Below are positions 7,288 to 14,562 of a stretch of DNA of 15,003 nucleotides, one piece after another (position 1 is the stretch's first letter; the number at the start of each line of letters is the position of its first letter). The notes beneath the pieces are model-generated. The model saw only the letters and a list, made by a program, of their open reading frames with translations. It was not told the origin of the DNA and ran no database searches. Made by a program: the position numbers and the translations under genes. The DNA is from Lachnospiraceae bacterium (GTDB lineage: Bacteria; Bacillota; Clostridia; Lachnospirales; Lachnospiraceae), in the NCBI GenBank assembly GCA_022798035.1, contig JAAWLS010000020.1, forward strand, positions 1 through 15,003. The letters run 5' to 3'.

Positions 7288-8696
7288 AATCCAAGCACTC
7301 CTTTATTCAACAATCCCTGAGGGTCTAAGGCATCTTTTATTTTCTTCATAACTTCCATTCCGGCCTCGCCGTGTTCCTCCACCAGATATTCTGCTTTGGC
7401 TTTGCCGCTGCCGTGATGGTGAGAGACATTTCCGCCATATTTTAAGCTGGTGCGGATGGCAAGGTCCAGACATTCCTGATACCTCTTCTCTCCCTCAAAG
7501 TCGTCTCCTCCTGTCTGGGCATGGAAAATGACATAGACGCTGGCTCCCGTGTGGTATACATGGGAAAAATGACAATCCACGCTGGTGCACAGAGGCTCCA
7601 AAACTTTTCTCATCTCTCTCCACACATTTTCAATGCAGTCCCAGGGCGCCGCCACCTCAATGGCGTCAGCCGTTCCGCCGCGCATAGCGTCATGGTCTAA
7701 CATTTTTTTGGTGGAAAATCTGGAGTGGAACCAGGCATCTCCTGCCTCCGTTCCCCGGTTTACGCCGCCGTTTTTTTCACAAAATTCCTGTACCAGCTCC
7801 CGCTCCAAATCCACCTGTCTGGCCAGTCCTTCGTAGCCCACAATCAGCACCACCTTACCTGTGTCATAGTGGAACTGCTCCAGTTTCGGAATTGCCTCTT
7901 CTTCATCATAGAGACGCACGACTGCCGGGTGAACATTGTTCTGTACAAACTGTCGGATGGAATCCAGGCATTTTTCCGTACTCTCAAACGTATAGGCTTC
8001 AAAGTAACGTTTCTCTGCCACCGGATAGATTTTCATCTCCACTTTTGTCACAATTCCGTACACGCCCTCTGCCCCCAAAAACAACTGGTCCATCTCCGGG
8101 CCTGTGGAGGCTTTGGGACATTTGTGGCTCTGATAAATGTGCCCGTTTGGAAGAACCACCTCGAGGGAATTTACCATATCGTCCATCTTCCCATATTTAG
8201 TGGAAAAAGTTCCGATTGCCCTGGTGGAAACCATGCCGCCCAGCACTGCGCTCTGGAAAGACTGGGGGTATTGTCCGCAGGTATAGCCGGCTTCATTCAG
8301 CATATTTTCAAAGTCCGCCCCAGTAAGTCCTGCGCCTCCCACTGCGGTTCCATTTTTCTCATTAATGGTAAAATCTCTGAGCCGCTTAAGGTCCAGCATC
8401 ACTTCTTCCCGGTCTGGAATGCTTCCTCCCACAATGCCGGAACCTCCGCCATATGGAATGATTCCAACCTCATATTGCTGGGATAATCTCAAAATCTCGC
8501 TGACTTCCTCTGTGCTGTTTGCCATCAGAACTGCTGAGGGCAATTTCTTGTACTGTCCCTGCAGAATCCATTTATATTCTTTCGGATAACATCCGTGTGC
8601 GTAAATCAAACGTTCCTCTTCCTGCTCCATCACTGTCACGTTCGGCAGACTCTTTTTTATCTCTTCCAAAAAAGGGGTCACATTCTCTCTTTTCAT
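7284..8696 (-). CDS. FAD-linked oxidase-fold protein resembling alkyl-DHAP synthase (AGPS)
   Basis: This flavoprotein of 470 residues belongs to the FAD_binding_4/oxidase-C (VAO) family. Its FAD domain has PYGGGSG (81-87), a segment GYTCGQYPQSFQSAVLGG followed by VSTRAIG (138-162), and STGPEMDQLFLGAEG (197-211). The C-terminal half has CHFSHVYHTGASVY, a SHHHG triplet (His426-428) and DPQGLLN. These blocks match alkyl-dihydroxyacetonephosphate synthase more closely than glycolate oxidase GlcD, including the histidine triplet of the AGPS active site. Glycolate or D-lactate dehydrogenase-like activity remains possible because a GlcF-like gene follows with a 4-base overlap. The start at 8696 follows AGGAGG at five bases. 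A start 24 bases upstream would lie inside the kinase gene. The family is sure, the reaction is not. Confidence 0.85.
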   Translation of the reverse strand: MKRENVTPFLEEIKKSLPNVTVMEQEEERLIYAHGCYPKEYKWILQGQYKKLPSAVLMANSTEEVSEILRLSQQYEVGIIPYGGGSGIVGGSIPDREEVMLDLKRLRDFTINEKNGTAVGGAGLTGADFENMLNEAGYTCGQYPQSFQSAVLGGMVSTRAIGTFSTKYGKMDDMVNSLEVVLPNGHIYQSHKCPKASTGPEMDQLFLGAEGVYGIVTKVEMKIYPVAEKRYFEAYTFESTEKCLDSIRQFVQNNVHPAVVRLYDEEEAIPKLEQFHYDTGKVVLIVGYEGLARQVDLERELVQEFCEKNGGVNRGTEAGDAWFHSRFSTKKMLDHDAMRGGTADAIEVAAPWDCIENVWREMRKVLEPLCTSVDCHFSHVYHTGASVYVIFHAQTGGDDFEGEKRYQECLDLAIRTSLKYGGNVSHHHGSGKAKAEYLVEEHGEAGMEVMKKIKDALDPQGLLNKGVLGL

Positions 8697-8712
8697 AGCT
8701 TCCTCCTGCTGT

Positions 8713-10191
8713 TTATGCAAAACATTTCTCGATTAATTCCACCCATTTCTCGTAGCGCTCTGTCCGCTCCGTCTCAGAAATCTGAGGTGTAAACTCCTTG
8801 TCAATCTCCATCGCTGACTCGAAATCCTCCATGGTCCAAAGTCCTGCCTGAAGTCCCGCCATCTCTGCTGCTCCAAGGCTGGTTGCCTCTACAGACAGAG
8901 GTCTCTTTACCGTCGCATCCAGCATATCTGCCATAGTCTGAGCCAGGAAATTGTTCTTGGAAGCTCCGCCGTCAATCCGGATATCTTTCATGGGAACTTT
9001 CGACTCTTTTTCCACTGCATTCAAAATGTCTTTCAGACGATACACAATTCCTTCCAGGGTAGCCCGGACGATATGCTCGCTTGTGGTTCCTCTCGTGATT
9101 CCTGAAATGGTTCCTCTAGCAAATGGTTTGTGGAAAGGCGCCCGCAGTCCCGCCAAAGCCGGAACGAAAATAACACCGTTGGTGTCTTCCACAGAACAAG
9201 CCATAGCCTCTGTCTCAGAGGAGTCTTTGATAATGCGCAGTCCGTCTCTCAGCCACTGAATGGCAGAACCTGTCACAGACTCATATCCTTCCAGCGCATA
9301 GCTAATTTCATCTCCAATCTTCCATGCAATCACTGTGTCAAGGCCTTCATCTGAAATGACAAGCTTGTTACCCGTGTTGATATCTAGGAAAGAACCTGTT
9401 CCGTTTGTAATCTTTCCGCTTCCCTCTTTCCGGCATCCCTGGGCAAACAAGGCCGCATGCTGGTCTGCGATGGAGCTTGCAATTGGAATGGAAGCTCCGA
9501 ATAACTCCGGATAAGTACATCCGAAATCACCAGAATCATTAATCACTTCCGGATAAATGGACACAGGCACACCCAGATAATCCAAAAATTCTGTATACCA
9601 CTCTCCTGTAGTCAAATCATAGCTGCCCATAACAGAGGCGTTGGAATAGCTGGTTGCATGTACTTTTCCTCCGGTGAGATTCCAAATCAGCCAGGTATCA
9701 ATGGTTCCCATCAGAGCGTCTCCCCGCTCCACTGCGTCTTTGATTTCCGGAACATTTTCCAAGTACCATTTCATCATCATGGAAGTATAAACAGGCGCAA
9801 CGGTCCACCCGGTTCTCTTTCTGACTTTATCCCCCATGCCGCTCTCGTTAATCTCATTGCAGGCCGCTGCTGTTCTTCCATCCTGCCATACGATAGCGTG
9901 ATACAGAGGCTTTCCTGTATTTTTATCCCAAACCACGCAGGTGGCACGCTGATTTGTGATGCCGATGGCCGCCACATCCTCTGCCTTGATGCCTGCACTT
10001 TCTATGGCTTTTTTACACATCTCAATAGATTTGTCATAAATTTCCATAGCGTCATGCTCTACCTTGTCTTCTGCCGGCGTGTACTGGGTAAACTCTACAT
10101 AACTCTGAGATACGATTTTAAATTCCTTGTCATAAATCAATGCTCTTGTTCCTGTGGTTCCCTCGTCAATAACTAAGATATACTGCTTCAT
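8713..10191 (-). CDS. glpK: FGGY-family carbohydrate kinase, glycerol kinase-like
   Basis: This 492-residue kinase aligns along its whole length with glycerol kinase (E. coli 502 residues). It has the phosphate-loop DEGTTGTR, DTWLIWNLTGGKVHATSYSNAS, the catalytic Asp in ADQHAALF, GTGSFLDINTG and a C-terminal DGGASKNNF with ATSLGAAEMAGL. It would make a polyol phosphate, nominally sn-glycerol-3-phosphate. Two glycerol contacts of E. coli GlpK appear replaced: Glu84 is Ala (NQRAT for NQRET) and Tyr135 is Val. Arg83, Trp103 and Asp245 are kept. The histidine phosphorylated by HPr in enterococcal GlpK aligns with Glu. The symbol is therefore tentative for substrate. The start at 10191 follows GAGGAGG at about eight bases. 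It lies 23 bases after DUF1667. No glycerol facilitator gene is in the window. Confidence 0.85.
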   Translation of the reverse strand: MKQYILVIDEGTTGTRALIYDKEFKIVSQSYVEFTQYTPAEDKVEHDAMEIYDKSIEMCKKAIESAGIKAEDVAAIGITNQRATCVVWDKNTGKPLYHAIVWQDGRTAAACNEINESGMGDKVRKRTGWTVAPVYTSMMMKWYLENVPEIKDAVERGDALMGTIDTWLIWNLTGGKVHATSYSNASVMGSYDLTTGEWYTEFLDYLGVPVSIYPEVINDSGDFGCTYPELFGASIPIASSIADQHAALFAQGCRKEGSGKITNGTGSFLDINTGNKLVISDEGLDTVIAWKIGDEISYALEGYESVTGSAIQWLRDGLRIIKDSSETEAMACSVEDTNGVIFVPALAGLRAPFHKPFARGTISGITRGTTSEHIVRATLEGIVYRLKDILNAVEKESKVPMKDIRIDGGASKNNFLAQTMADMLDATVKRPLSVEATSLGAAEMAGLQAGLWTMEDFESAMEIDKEFTPQISETERTERYEKWVELIEKCFA

Positions 10192-10214
10192 AATAAAATA
10201 CCTCCTCTTTTCTC

Positions 10215-10571
10215 TCATTCTTTTACTGTTTTTGCTGACAAAATATCAATTCCCGTGTTCAATATATTTTTGTATATGATTTCTCCTGACTGCACCGGAG
10301 CCTGCACCGACACTCCATATAAAATGTCCAGACATTCCCGCAGCAGTTTTTTTGGTATCATATCACTGCTGATAACCGGCAGCAGTCTGGTGTCCGCATG
10401 CTCAAGCTGCACCGTTGTGGTGAGCATCCGCAGCGGATTTCTGTACTCATTTACCGCGTAATCTTCTCCCCGTTTACAATTGTTTCCAGCCACAGACAGC
10501 ACCCCGTTTTCGTCTGTTAATGTAAGGTCGCAGCTCAGAGGACAATTGATACAAATGTATTTCTTCTGCAT
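10215..10571 (-). CDS. DUF1667 four-cysteine protein
   Basis: This small protein of 118 residues has four cysteines near its N-terminus: Cys7, Cys10 and Cys14 in CINCPLSC, and Cys32 in GNNCKRG. The rest holds conserved-looking segments such as NPLRMLTTTV and IPKKLL. This is the pattern of DUF1667, a clostridial and Thermotoga family usually encoded beside GlpA-like dehydrogenases. The cysteines probably bind a metal or Fe-S cluster, which suggests an electron-transfer role comparable to GlpC, but no biochemical function is known to me. The gene lies 14 bases after the GlpB-like gene and has a strong ribosome site (AAAGGAGG, nine bases before ATG). Confidence 0.85.
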   Translation of the reverse strand: MQKKYICINCPLSCDLTLTDENGVLSVAGNNCKRGEDYAVNEYRNPLRMLTTTVQLEHADTRLLPVISSDMIPKKLLRECLDILYGVSVQAPVQSGEIIYKNILNTGIDILSAKTVKE

Positions 10572-10585
10572 TTCTCCCGCCTCCT

Positions 10586-11824
10586 TTATTCCACATCAAT
10601 CGTGATGGGCCCTTCCTGTGCCTCAGCCAGGGGAACCTGTAAAGCCACCATCTCCGGCGGTGTGGCAAAGGCAGTTTTCTTCTGATATATCATTTTCTCA
10701 CCGCACCATACGCGGACCGTAGCATTTTTCATGGTCTTTTTCACCCGCAGATAGAAATCTGCTTTTTCTTCACGTCCCGGACTGAATTTTTGCGGAAAGA
10801 CAAAGGAGACGTTTTTCCCTGCCGTAACTTCCTGTTCTGCTTCCTCCTTTTGTCCTTCTTTCAGATACTGATAAGCTCCCATGGCTGCCTGCTCTCCCGT
10901 CTGAGAGACATAGTCCACCAAGTCAAACACAGCTCCCACATTTCCTGCTGCAAAAATACCTGGAATGGAGGTCATCATTCTGTCGTCCACCACAGGACCT
11001 TTTGTGACGGCATCCAGGATGATTCCTGCTTTCCTACTGAGTTCATTTTCCGGAATCAGTCCCACGGAAAGCACCAGCAAATCACAGGGGATATAGCGCT
11101 CCGTACCGGAAATGGGTTTTCGGTCTGCTCCTACCTTAGCAACTGTCACTCCTTCCAGTCTCCGCTTTCCATGTACCCGCACCACTGTGGTGGACAGGTG
11201 CAGAGGAATCTGATAGTCATCCAGACATTGCGCCTTATTTCTCCGAAGGCCGCCTAAGTTTTCCATCACTTCATAGACTCCTTCCACTGAAATTCCTTCC
11301 AGCGTCATCCTCCTTGCCATAATCAAACCGATATCGCCGGAGCCCAAAATAACCGCCCGCGTGCCTGGTTTCCACCCTTCCATATTGATATATCTCTGAA
11401 CGGCTCCTGCCGTTAAAACCCCCGCGGGACGAGTTCCTAAAATCCGCACCTGAGGACGGGTTCTCTCTCTGCATCCCATAGCCAGAATCACGACCTCTGC
11501 CTGAATTTCCATCAGACCTTTCTCGTCGTTGGCTGCGCGAATGACTTTTTCTTCCGTGATATCCAGCACCATGGTATTGCACTCCACCTGAATGCCGCCT
11601 TTTCGCACCTCATCAATAAAAATCTGTGCATAGGAGCATCCGCTCAATTGCTTTCCAAACCGGTGCAGTCCAAATCCGTCGTGAATGCACTGCTGTAAAA
11701 TCCCTCCCAGATGGCTGTCTCTTTCCAGCAGGATAATATCCCGGATTCCAAGTTCCCGGGCCTTCACAGCCGCCGCCATCCCGGCAGGGCCGCCGCCTAT
11801 CACCACTAACTCTGCTTTTCTCAT
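10586..11824 (-). CDS. FAD/NAD(P)-binding oxidoreductase, GlpB-like partner
   Basis: This 412-residue flavoprotein belongs to the pyridine nucleotide-disulphide oxidoreductase superfamily. It has an N-terminal FAD motif GGGPAG (10-15), the segment GGILQQCIHDGFGLHRFG (40-57), a central second dinucleotide motif GSGDIG (161-166) and a C-terminal FAD motif GIFAAGNVGAVFDLVD near 300. A beta-rich tail of about 65 residues follows. In clostridial glp operons this subunit sits with the GlpA-like dehydrogenase and DUF1667. It likely passes electrons from glycerol-3-phosphate oxidation to NAD or another acceptor, which is inference. The start overlaps the upstream stop as ATGA and follows GGGAGGTGA, so translation is coupled. 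Confidence 0.88.
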   Translation of the reverse strand: MRKAELVVIGGGPAGMAAAVKARELGIRDIILLERDSHLGGILQQCIHDGFGLHRFGKQLSGCSYAQIFIDEVRKGGIQVECNTMVLDITEEKVIRAANDEKGLMEIQAEVVILAMGCRERTRPQVRILGTRPAGVLTAGAVQRYINMEGWKPGTRAVILGSGDIGLIMARRMTLEGISVEGVYEVMENLGGLRRNKAQCLDDYQIPLHLSTTVVRVHGKRRLEGVTVAKVGADRKPISGTERYIPCDLLVLSVGLIPENELSRKAGIILDAVTKGPVVDDRMMTSIPGIFAAGNVGAVFDLVDYVSQTGEQAAMGAYQYLKEGQKEEAEQEVTAGKNVSFVFPQKFSPGREEKADFYLRVKKTMKNATVRVWCGEKMIYQKKTAFATPPEMVALQVPLAEAQEGPITIDVE

Positions 11825-13536
11825 TTCTGCTCACCTCCCTGACGAGTGGGCTCTTTTAATATCTCCGAGCCTTTTCCTTTCAGCGTCACCTGATTGGGAG
11901 ATATCCCTAACTCTCTGGCCAAAATTTCCACCACTCTGCTGCCGCAGAATCCGCTCTGGCACCTTCCCATTCCTGCTCTGGTTCTCCGCTTCACAGCATC
12001 CACCGTACGCGCAGGAATTTTTCCGTGAATGGCATCTAAAATCTCGCCTTCCGTGACTGTCTCGCATCTGCAAATAACTTTTCCATAAGCCGGATTTTTT
12101 TGAATCATCTCCCGCTGCTCCTCGGGCGGGCATTCCCGGAAAGACTTCTTATGTGTACGGATTGGGTTGAAATCCTGTTTTGCGGGAGCCTCCGGCCAAA
12201 GTTCCAAAAACAGTTTTTCCACTCTCTTTGCAATGGCCGGCGCAGCGGCAAATCCTGGAGACTGTATGCCTGCCGCATGTATAAATCCCTGCAGCACTTT
12301 GGAATTTTCTATGACAAAATCTTCCTGGTATGTAGCGGCCCGGTTGCCGCTGAAATAAGTAATCACTGTGTCCTTGGAAATATTTTTGGTAAGTTCTAAC
12401 CCCTTCTCTATCACAAAATCCAAATCATCCTGGTCCACACCCAAATCCTCTTTATCCGAAACTTCTTTGGCTGACGGCCCCCACAGAAGCGTTCCCGCCG
12501 GAGTCTCCTGAGGCCCTCCGCCTTTCGTGTAATTACTGGGAGCTTTTCCGGCAAAGGTATGTATTTTCCCCTTATTCTCCTTGTCAAAAATCACAAGGGT
12601 TCCTCTGCGGGGATGAATGGAATAGAACTCGTCCCCGGCCATTTCTGCAATCTCGTCCGCATACAGTCCTGCCGCATTGATGATTACTTTCGCCTCTATC
12701 ACGCCCTGCTCTGTCACAACTCCCGCCGCCTGGTTTCCTTCTCTCAAAATGCCAAGAACAACCGTATTCAGCATAAACTCTGCTCCATTGTCAATGGCGT
12801 TTTCTGCCAGAGCTAAAGCCACCTCATAAGGCTCCGCATAACCTGCGCTGGGCGTCCACAGAGCTCCGATTATTTCATCTGACAGACCCGGCTCAATCTC
12901 TCTCGCCCGCCTGCCGTCAATCACCTCAATACCTGGAACTTTATTTTTTGCTCCATTTTCGTACAATCTCTGGATGGTTTTCATGTCCTCCTCATTGAAT
13001 CCACAGACGAAAGAGCCTGTCCGGTTAAAATGAAATCCCAGCTCTTTGGCCCACTGGGTATACATGGCATTTCCTTCCACGTTGCACAGAGCCTTCAGGC
13101 TTCCCGGTTTGGAATCGTAGCCGGAATGAACCATTCCATTGTTGGCTTTGGTGGTCCCTTCGCAGATATCTGATTCTTTCTCCACCACCAAAATCTTCAA
13201 ATCATATTTGGACAGTGTTCTTGCCGCCGCGCATCCTGTAATGCCGCCTCCAATAATGAGTACGTCTGTAGATGCCAGCACTCCTTTTTTCTTATAGGGT
13301 TCCAGGTCCACAGGGGCAGGCCGCTTTCTCTCCGGCGTCTCAATGTGGTTTACCAGATTCCGAACCCCCGGAATTTTGACCGCCTTATGGCAGAAGTCAA
13401 CTGCCAGCTGCCAGTTGTCCAGATTTCCGTCAAGAATCAGGATTCCGTCCCGCATCTCATAGGAAATGCTGTTCTCTGCAATTCCAAACTCTTTTTCCAA
13501 TTGGGTCATCTGGCTGTCAATCTCTCTTTTCTCCAT
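11821..13536 (-). CDS. GlpA-like FAD-dependent dehydrogenase with BON-like and BFD [2Fe-2S] domains
   Basis: This is a 571-residue DAO-family flavoprotein of the glycerol-3-phosphate dehydrogenase type and the first gene of the operon. Three regions are visible. Residues 10-68 look like a BON domain (SISYEMRDGILILDG, then IPGVRNLVNHI). Residues about 90-450 carry the FAD motif IIGGGITG (94-101) and the dehydrogenase body. The C-terminus is a BFD-like [2Fe-2S] domain with Cys489, Cys491, Cys526 and Cys531 (CRC and CQSGFC). Expected activity is oxidation of glycerol-3-phosphate or an analogue to the keto form, with electrons leaving through the cluster. Usual clostridial GlpA-like proteins start close to the FAD motif, so the roughly 88-residue extension is notable. 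The start codon is not certain: AGAGGA lies very near the first ATG, and Met10 is an alternative. Confidence 0.88.
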   Translation of the reverse strand: MEKREIDSQMTQLEKEFGIAENSISYEMRDGILILDGNLDNWQLAVDFCHKAVKIPGVRNLVNHIETPERKRPAPVDLEPYKKKGVLASTDVLIIGGGITGCAAARTLSKYDLKILVVEKESDICEGTTKANNGMVHSGYDSKPGSLKALCNVEGNAMYTQWAKELGFHFNRTGSFVCGFNEEDMKTIQRLYENGAKNKVPGIEVIDGRRAREIEPGLSDEIIGALWTPSAGYAEPYEVALALAENAIDNGAEFMLNTVVLGILREGNQAAGVVTEQGVIEAKVIINAAGLYADEIAEMAGDEFYSIHPRRGTLVIFDKENKGKIHTFAGKAPSNYTKGGGPQETPAGTLLWGPSAKEVSDKEDLGVDQDDLDFVIEKGLELTKNISKDTVITYFSGNRAATYQEDFVIENSKVLQGFIHAAGIQSPGFAAAPAIAKRVEKLFLELWPEAPAKQDFNPIRTHKKSFRECPPEEQREMIQKNPAYGKVICRCETVTEGEILDAIHGKIPARTVDAVKRRTRAGMGRCQSGFCGSRVVEILARELGISPNQVTLKGKGSEILKEPTRQGGEQK

Positions 13537-13607
13537 ATCCTCTCTTCACATCCTCTCTATCGCTTTTCCGTCGTTTGAATCGTAACAAAAGTCTACATTA
13601 TTTTTAC

Positions 13608-13632
13608 TTTTTGTTGTTTTTTATTTGTTTTA
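13608..13632 (-). promoter_or_regulatory. AAACAA-rich tract in the operon leader
   Basis: On the minus strand the leader downstream of the operon start point carries closely spaced AAAACAA and AACAACAAAAAG blocks. Similar A/C-rich direct repeats are bound by some Firmicute DeoR-family regulators, so this may be a second operator. It may equally be simple AT-rich leader sequence. Confidence 0.25.
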
Positions 13633-13643
13633 TATTCTTTTTT

Positions 13644-13662
13644 TATCAACTTTATGTTGATA
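13644..13662. promoter_or_regulatory. Perfect palindromic operator over the operon start point
   Basis: TATCAAC (13644-13650) and GTTGATA (13656-13662) form a perfect inverted repeat with a five-base centre. On the minus strand it begins at the last base of the -10 hexamer and covers the expected transcription start. This is the classical position for a repressor site. The obvious candidate protein is the DeoR-family regulator encoded at the end of the same cluster. Confidence 0.6.
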
Positions 13663-13690
13663 TTAAATCATATAAATAAAAATATGTCAA
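13662..13690 (-). promoter_or_regulatory. Strong sigma-A type promoter of the glp-like operon
   Basis: On the minus strand a perfect TTGACA (13685-13690) is followed after 17 bases by TTTAAT (13662-13667), and TG one base before the -10 makes an extended element. The start point would be near 13655, giving a leader of about 120 bases before the GlpA-like gene. The rest of the leader is AT-rich with no ORF. Confidence 0.75.
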
Positions 13691-13765
13691 TATAAAATAA
13701 ATATAGCTTTTACAGTTTATGACGTGAGCTGAATGGTCTCCTTAAAGCCCCCAGAACTGAAAAAC

Positions 13766-13794
13766 TTGACTTTTCAGCCTGTCTACCCTATATT
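13766..13794 (+). promoter_or_regulatory. Promoter of the RibD-C/DHFR-like gene
   Basis: TTGACT (13766-13771) and TATATT (13789-13794) are 17 bases apart, each one mismatch from consensus. Transcription would start near 13801, about 80 bases before the gene. The -35 lies within one inverted repeat (CTGAAAA with TTTTCAG) and shares bases with another (TGACTTT with AAAGTCA). Confidence 0.6.
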
Positions 13795-13881
13795 AAAGTC
13801 AGAAAAATAATAGAAAACCTCACCATTTGCATAATTTAAACATGCATGATGAGGCAAATACTACACAAAGGAGAATTGTTT

Positions 13882-14562
13882 ATGAACAGACCTATCACAA
13901 CATTATTTATGTTGATGTCAGTGGATGGAAAAATCAGTACAGGCGCTTCTGACAGCCTGGATGTGGATAAAGATTTCCCCAGAATAGAGGGCGTGAGAGA
14001 GGGCCTGCATCAATATTATGAGCTTGAACAAACGACTGATTTATGGTCATTTAACACGGGAAGAGTTCAGAAGAAAATGGGAGTGAATGAAAAAGAATTT
14101 CCTGCAAAGTCACCGGTATCTTTCGTTATTTTGGATAATCATCACTTAACAGAACATGGCATTCGTTATTTTTGTGCCTGGGCAAAAGATTTTGTGCTGA
14201 TAACACAAAATCCTTCACACCCTGCATTTACTGTGACGGAAGATAATCTGCATATCATCCGGCAGGATTTCTTAGATTTAGCGGATGCATTACAGATTTT
14301 AGAAATGAATTACGGTTGCAAACGATTGACCGTCCAATCAGGCGGAACTCTAAACGGACTTTTTTTAAGAAGTAAATTGATTGATTATGTGGATATTGTA
14401 ATAGCTCCTATCCTGGTGGGAGGAAAAGACACCTCCACACTCATTGACGGAAATTCTATCACATCTGTTGAGGATTTGAATTTATTGGGGGCCTTGCAGC
14501 TGGAAACCTGCGAAGTTCTAAAAGATTCTTATACACATTTAAGGTACAAAGTGATTAGCTGA
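13882..14562 (+). CDS. RibD C-terminal/dihydrofolate reductase-fold reductase
   Basis: This protein of 226 residues is a stand-alone RibD_C domain (DHFR-like fold). Family marks are TTLFMLMSVDGKIS at the N-terminus and, in the C-terminal third, RLTVQSGGTLNGLFL followed by LIDYVDIVIAPILVGG. Such proteins are NADPH-dependent reductases. The RibD_C domain reduces a pyrimidine intermediate of riboflavin synthesis, but no deaminase domain or other rib genes are present, so the substrate is unknown. The ATG at 13882 follows AAAGGAG at eight bases; an ATG 36 bases upstream has no ribosome site. The gene is divergent from the glp-like operon and overlaps the end of the MATE fragment by eight bases, tail to tail. 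Confidence 0.85.
   Translation: MNRPITTLFMLMSVDGKISTGASDSLDVDKDFPRIEGVREGLHQYYELEQTTDLWSFNTGRVQKKMGVNEKEFPAKSPVSFVILDNHHLTEHGIRYFCAWAKDFVLITQNPSHPAFTVTEDNLHIIRQDFLDLADALQILEMNYGCKRLTVQSGGTLNGLFLRSKLIDYVDIVIAPILVGGKDTSTLIDGNSITSVEDLNLLGALQLETCEVLKDSYTHLRYKVIS

Noticed and set aside
7725..8486. A 253-codon open frame on the plus strand
   Set aside because: It lies wholly antisense to the AGPS-like gene, has no ribosome site and no recognisable family pattern. Similar plus-strand frames at 4536-5081, 5376-5810 and 9658-10176 are rejected for the same reason.
8697..8720. Upstream ATG as start of the AGPS-like protein
   Set aside because: It would begin inside the kinase gene and run through the AGGAGG site that serves the ATG at 8696. 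The upstream ATGs at 2455, 5153, 10218 and 13846 were rejected on the same reasoning.
13577..13600. A possible catabolite-repression (cre) site in the operon leader
   Set aside because: The TGTTACGATTCAA stretch has the wrong spacing around CG and too many mismatches to the cre consensus.
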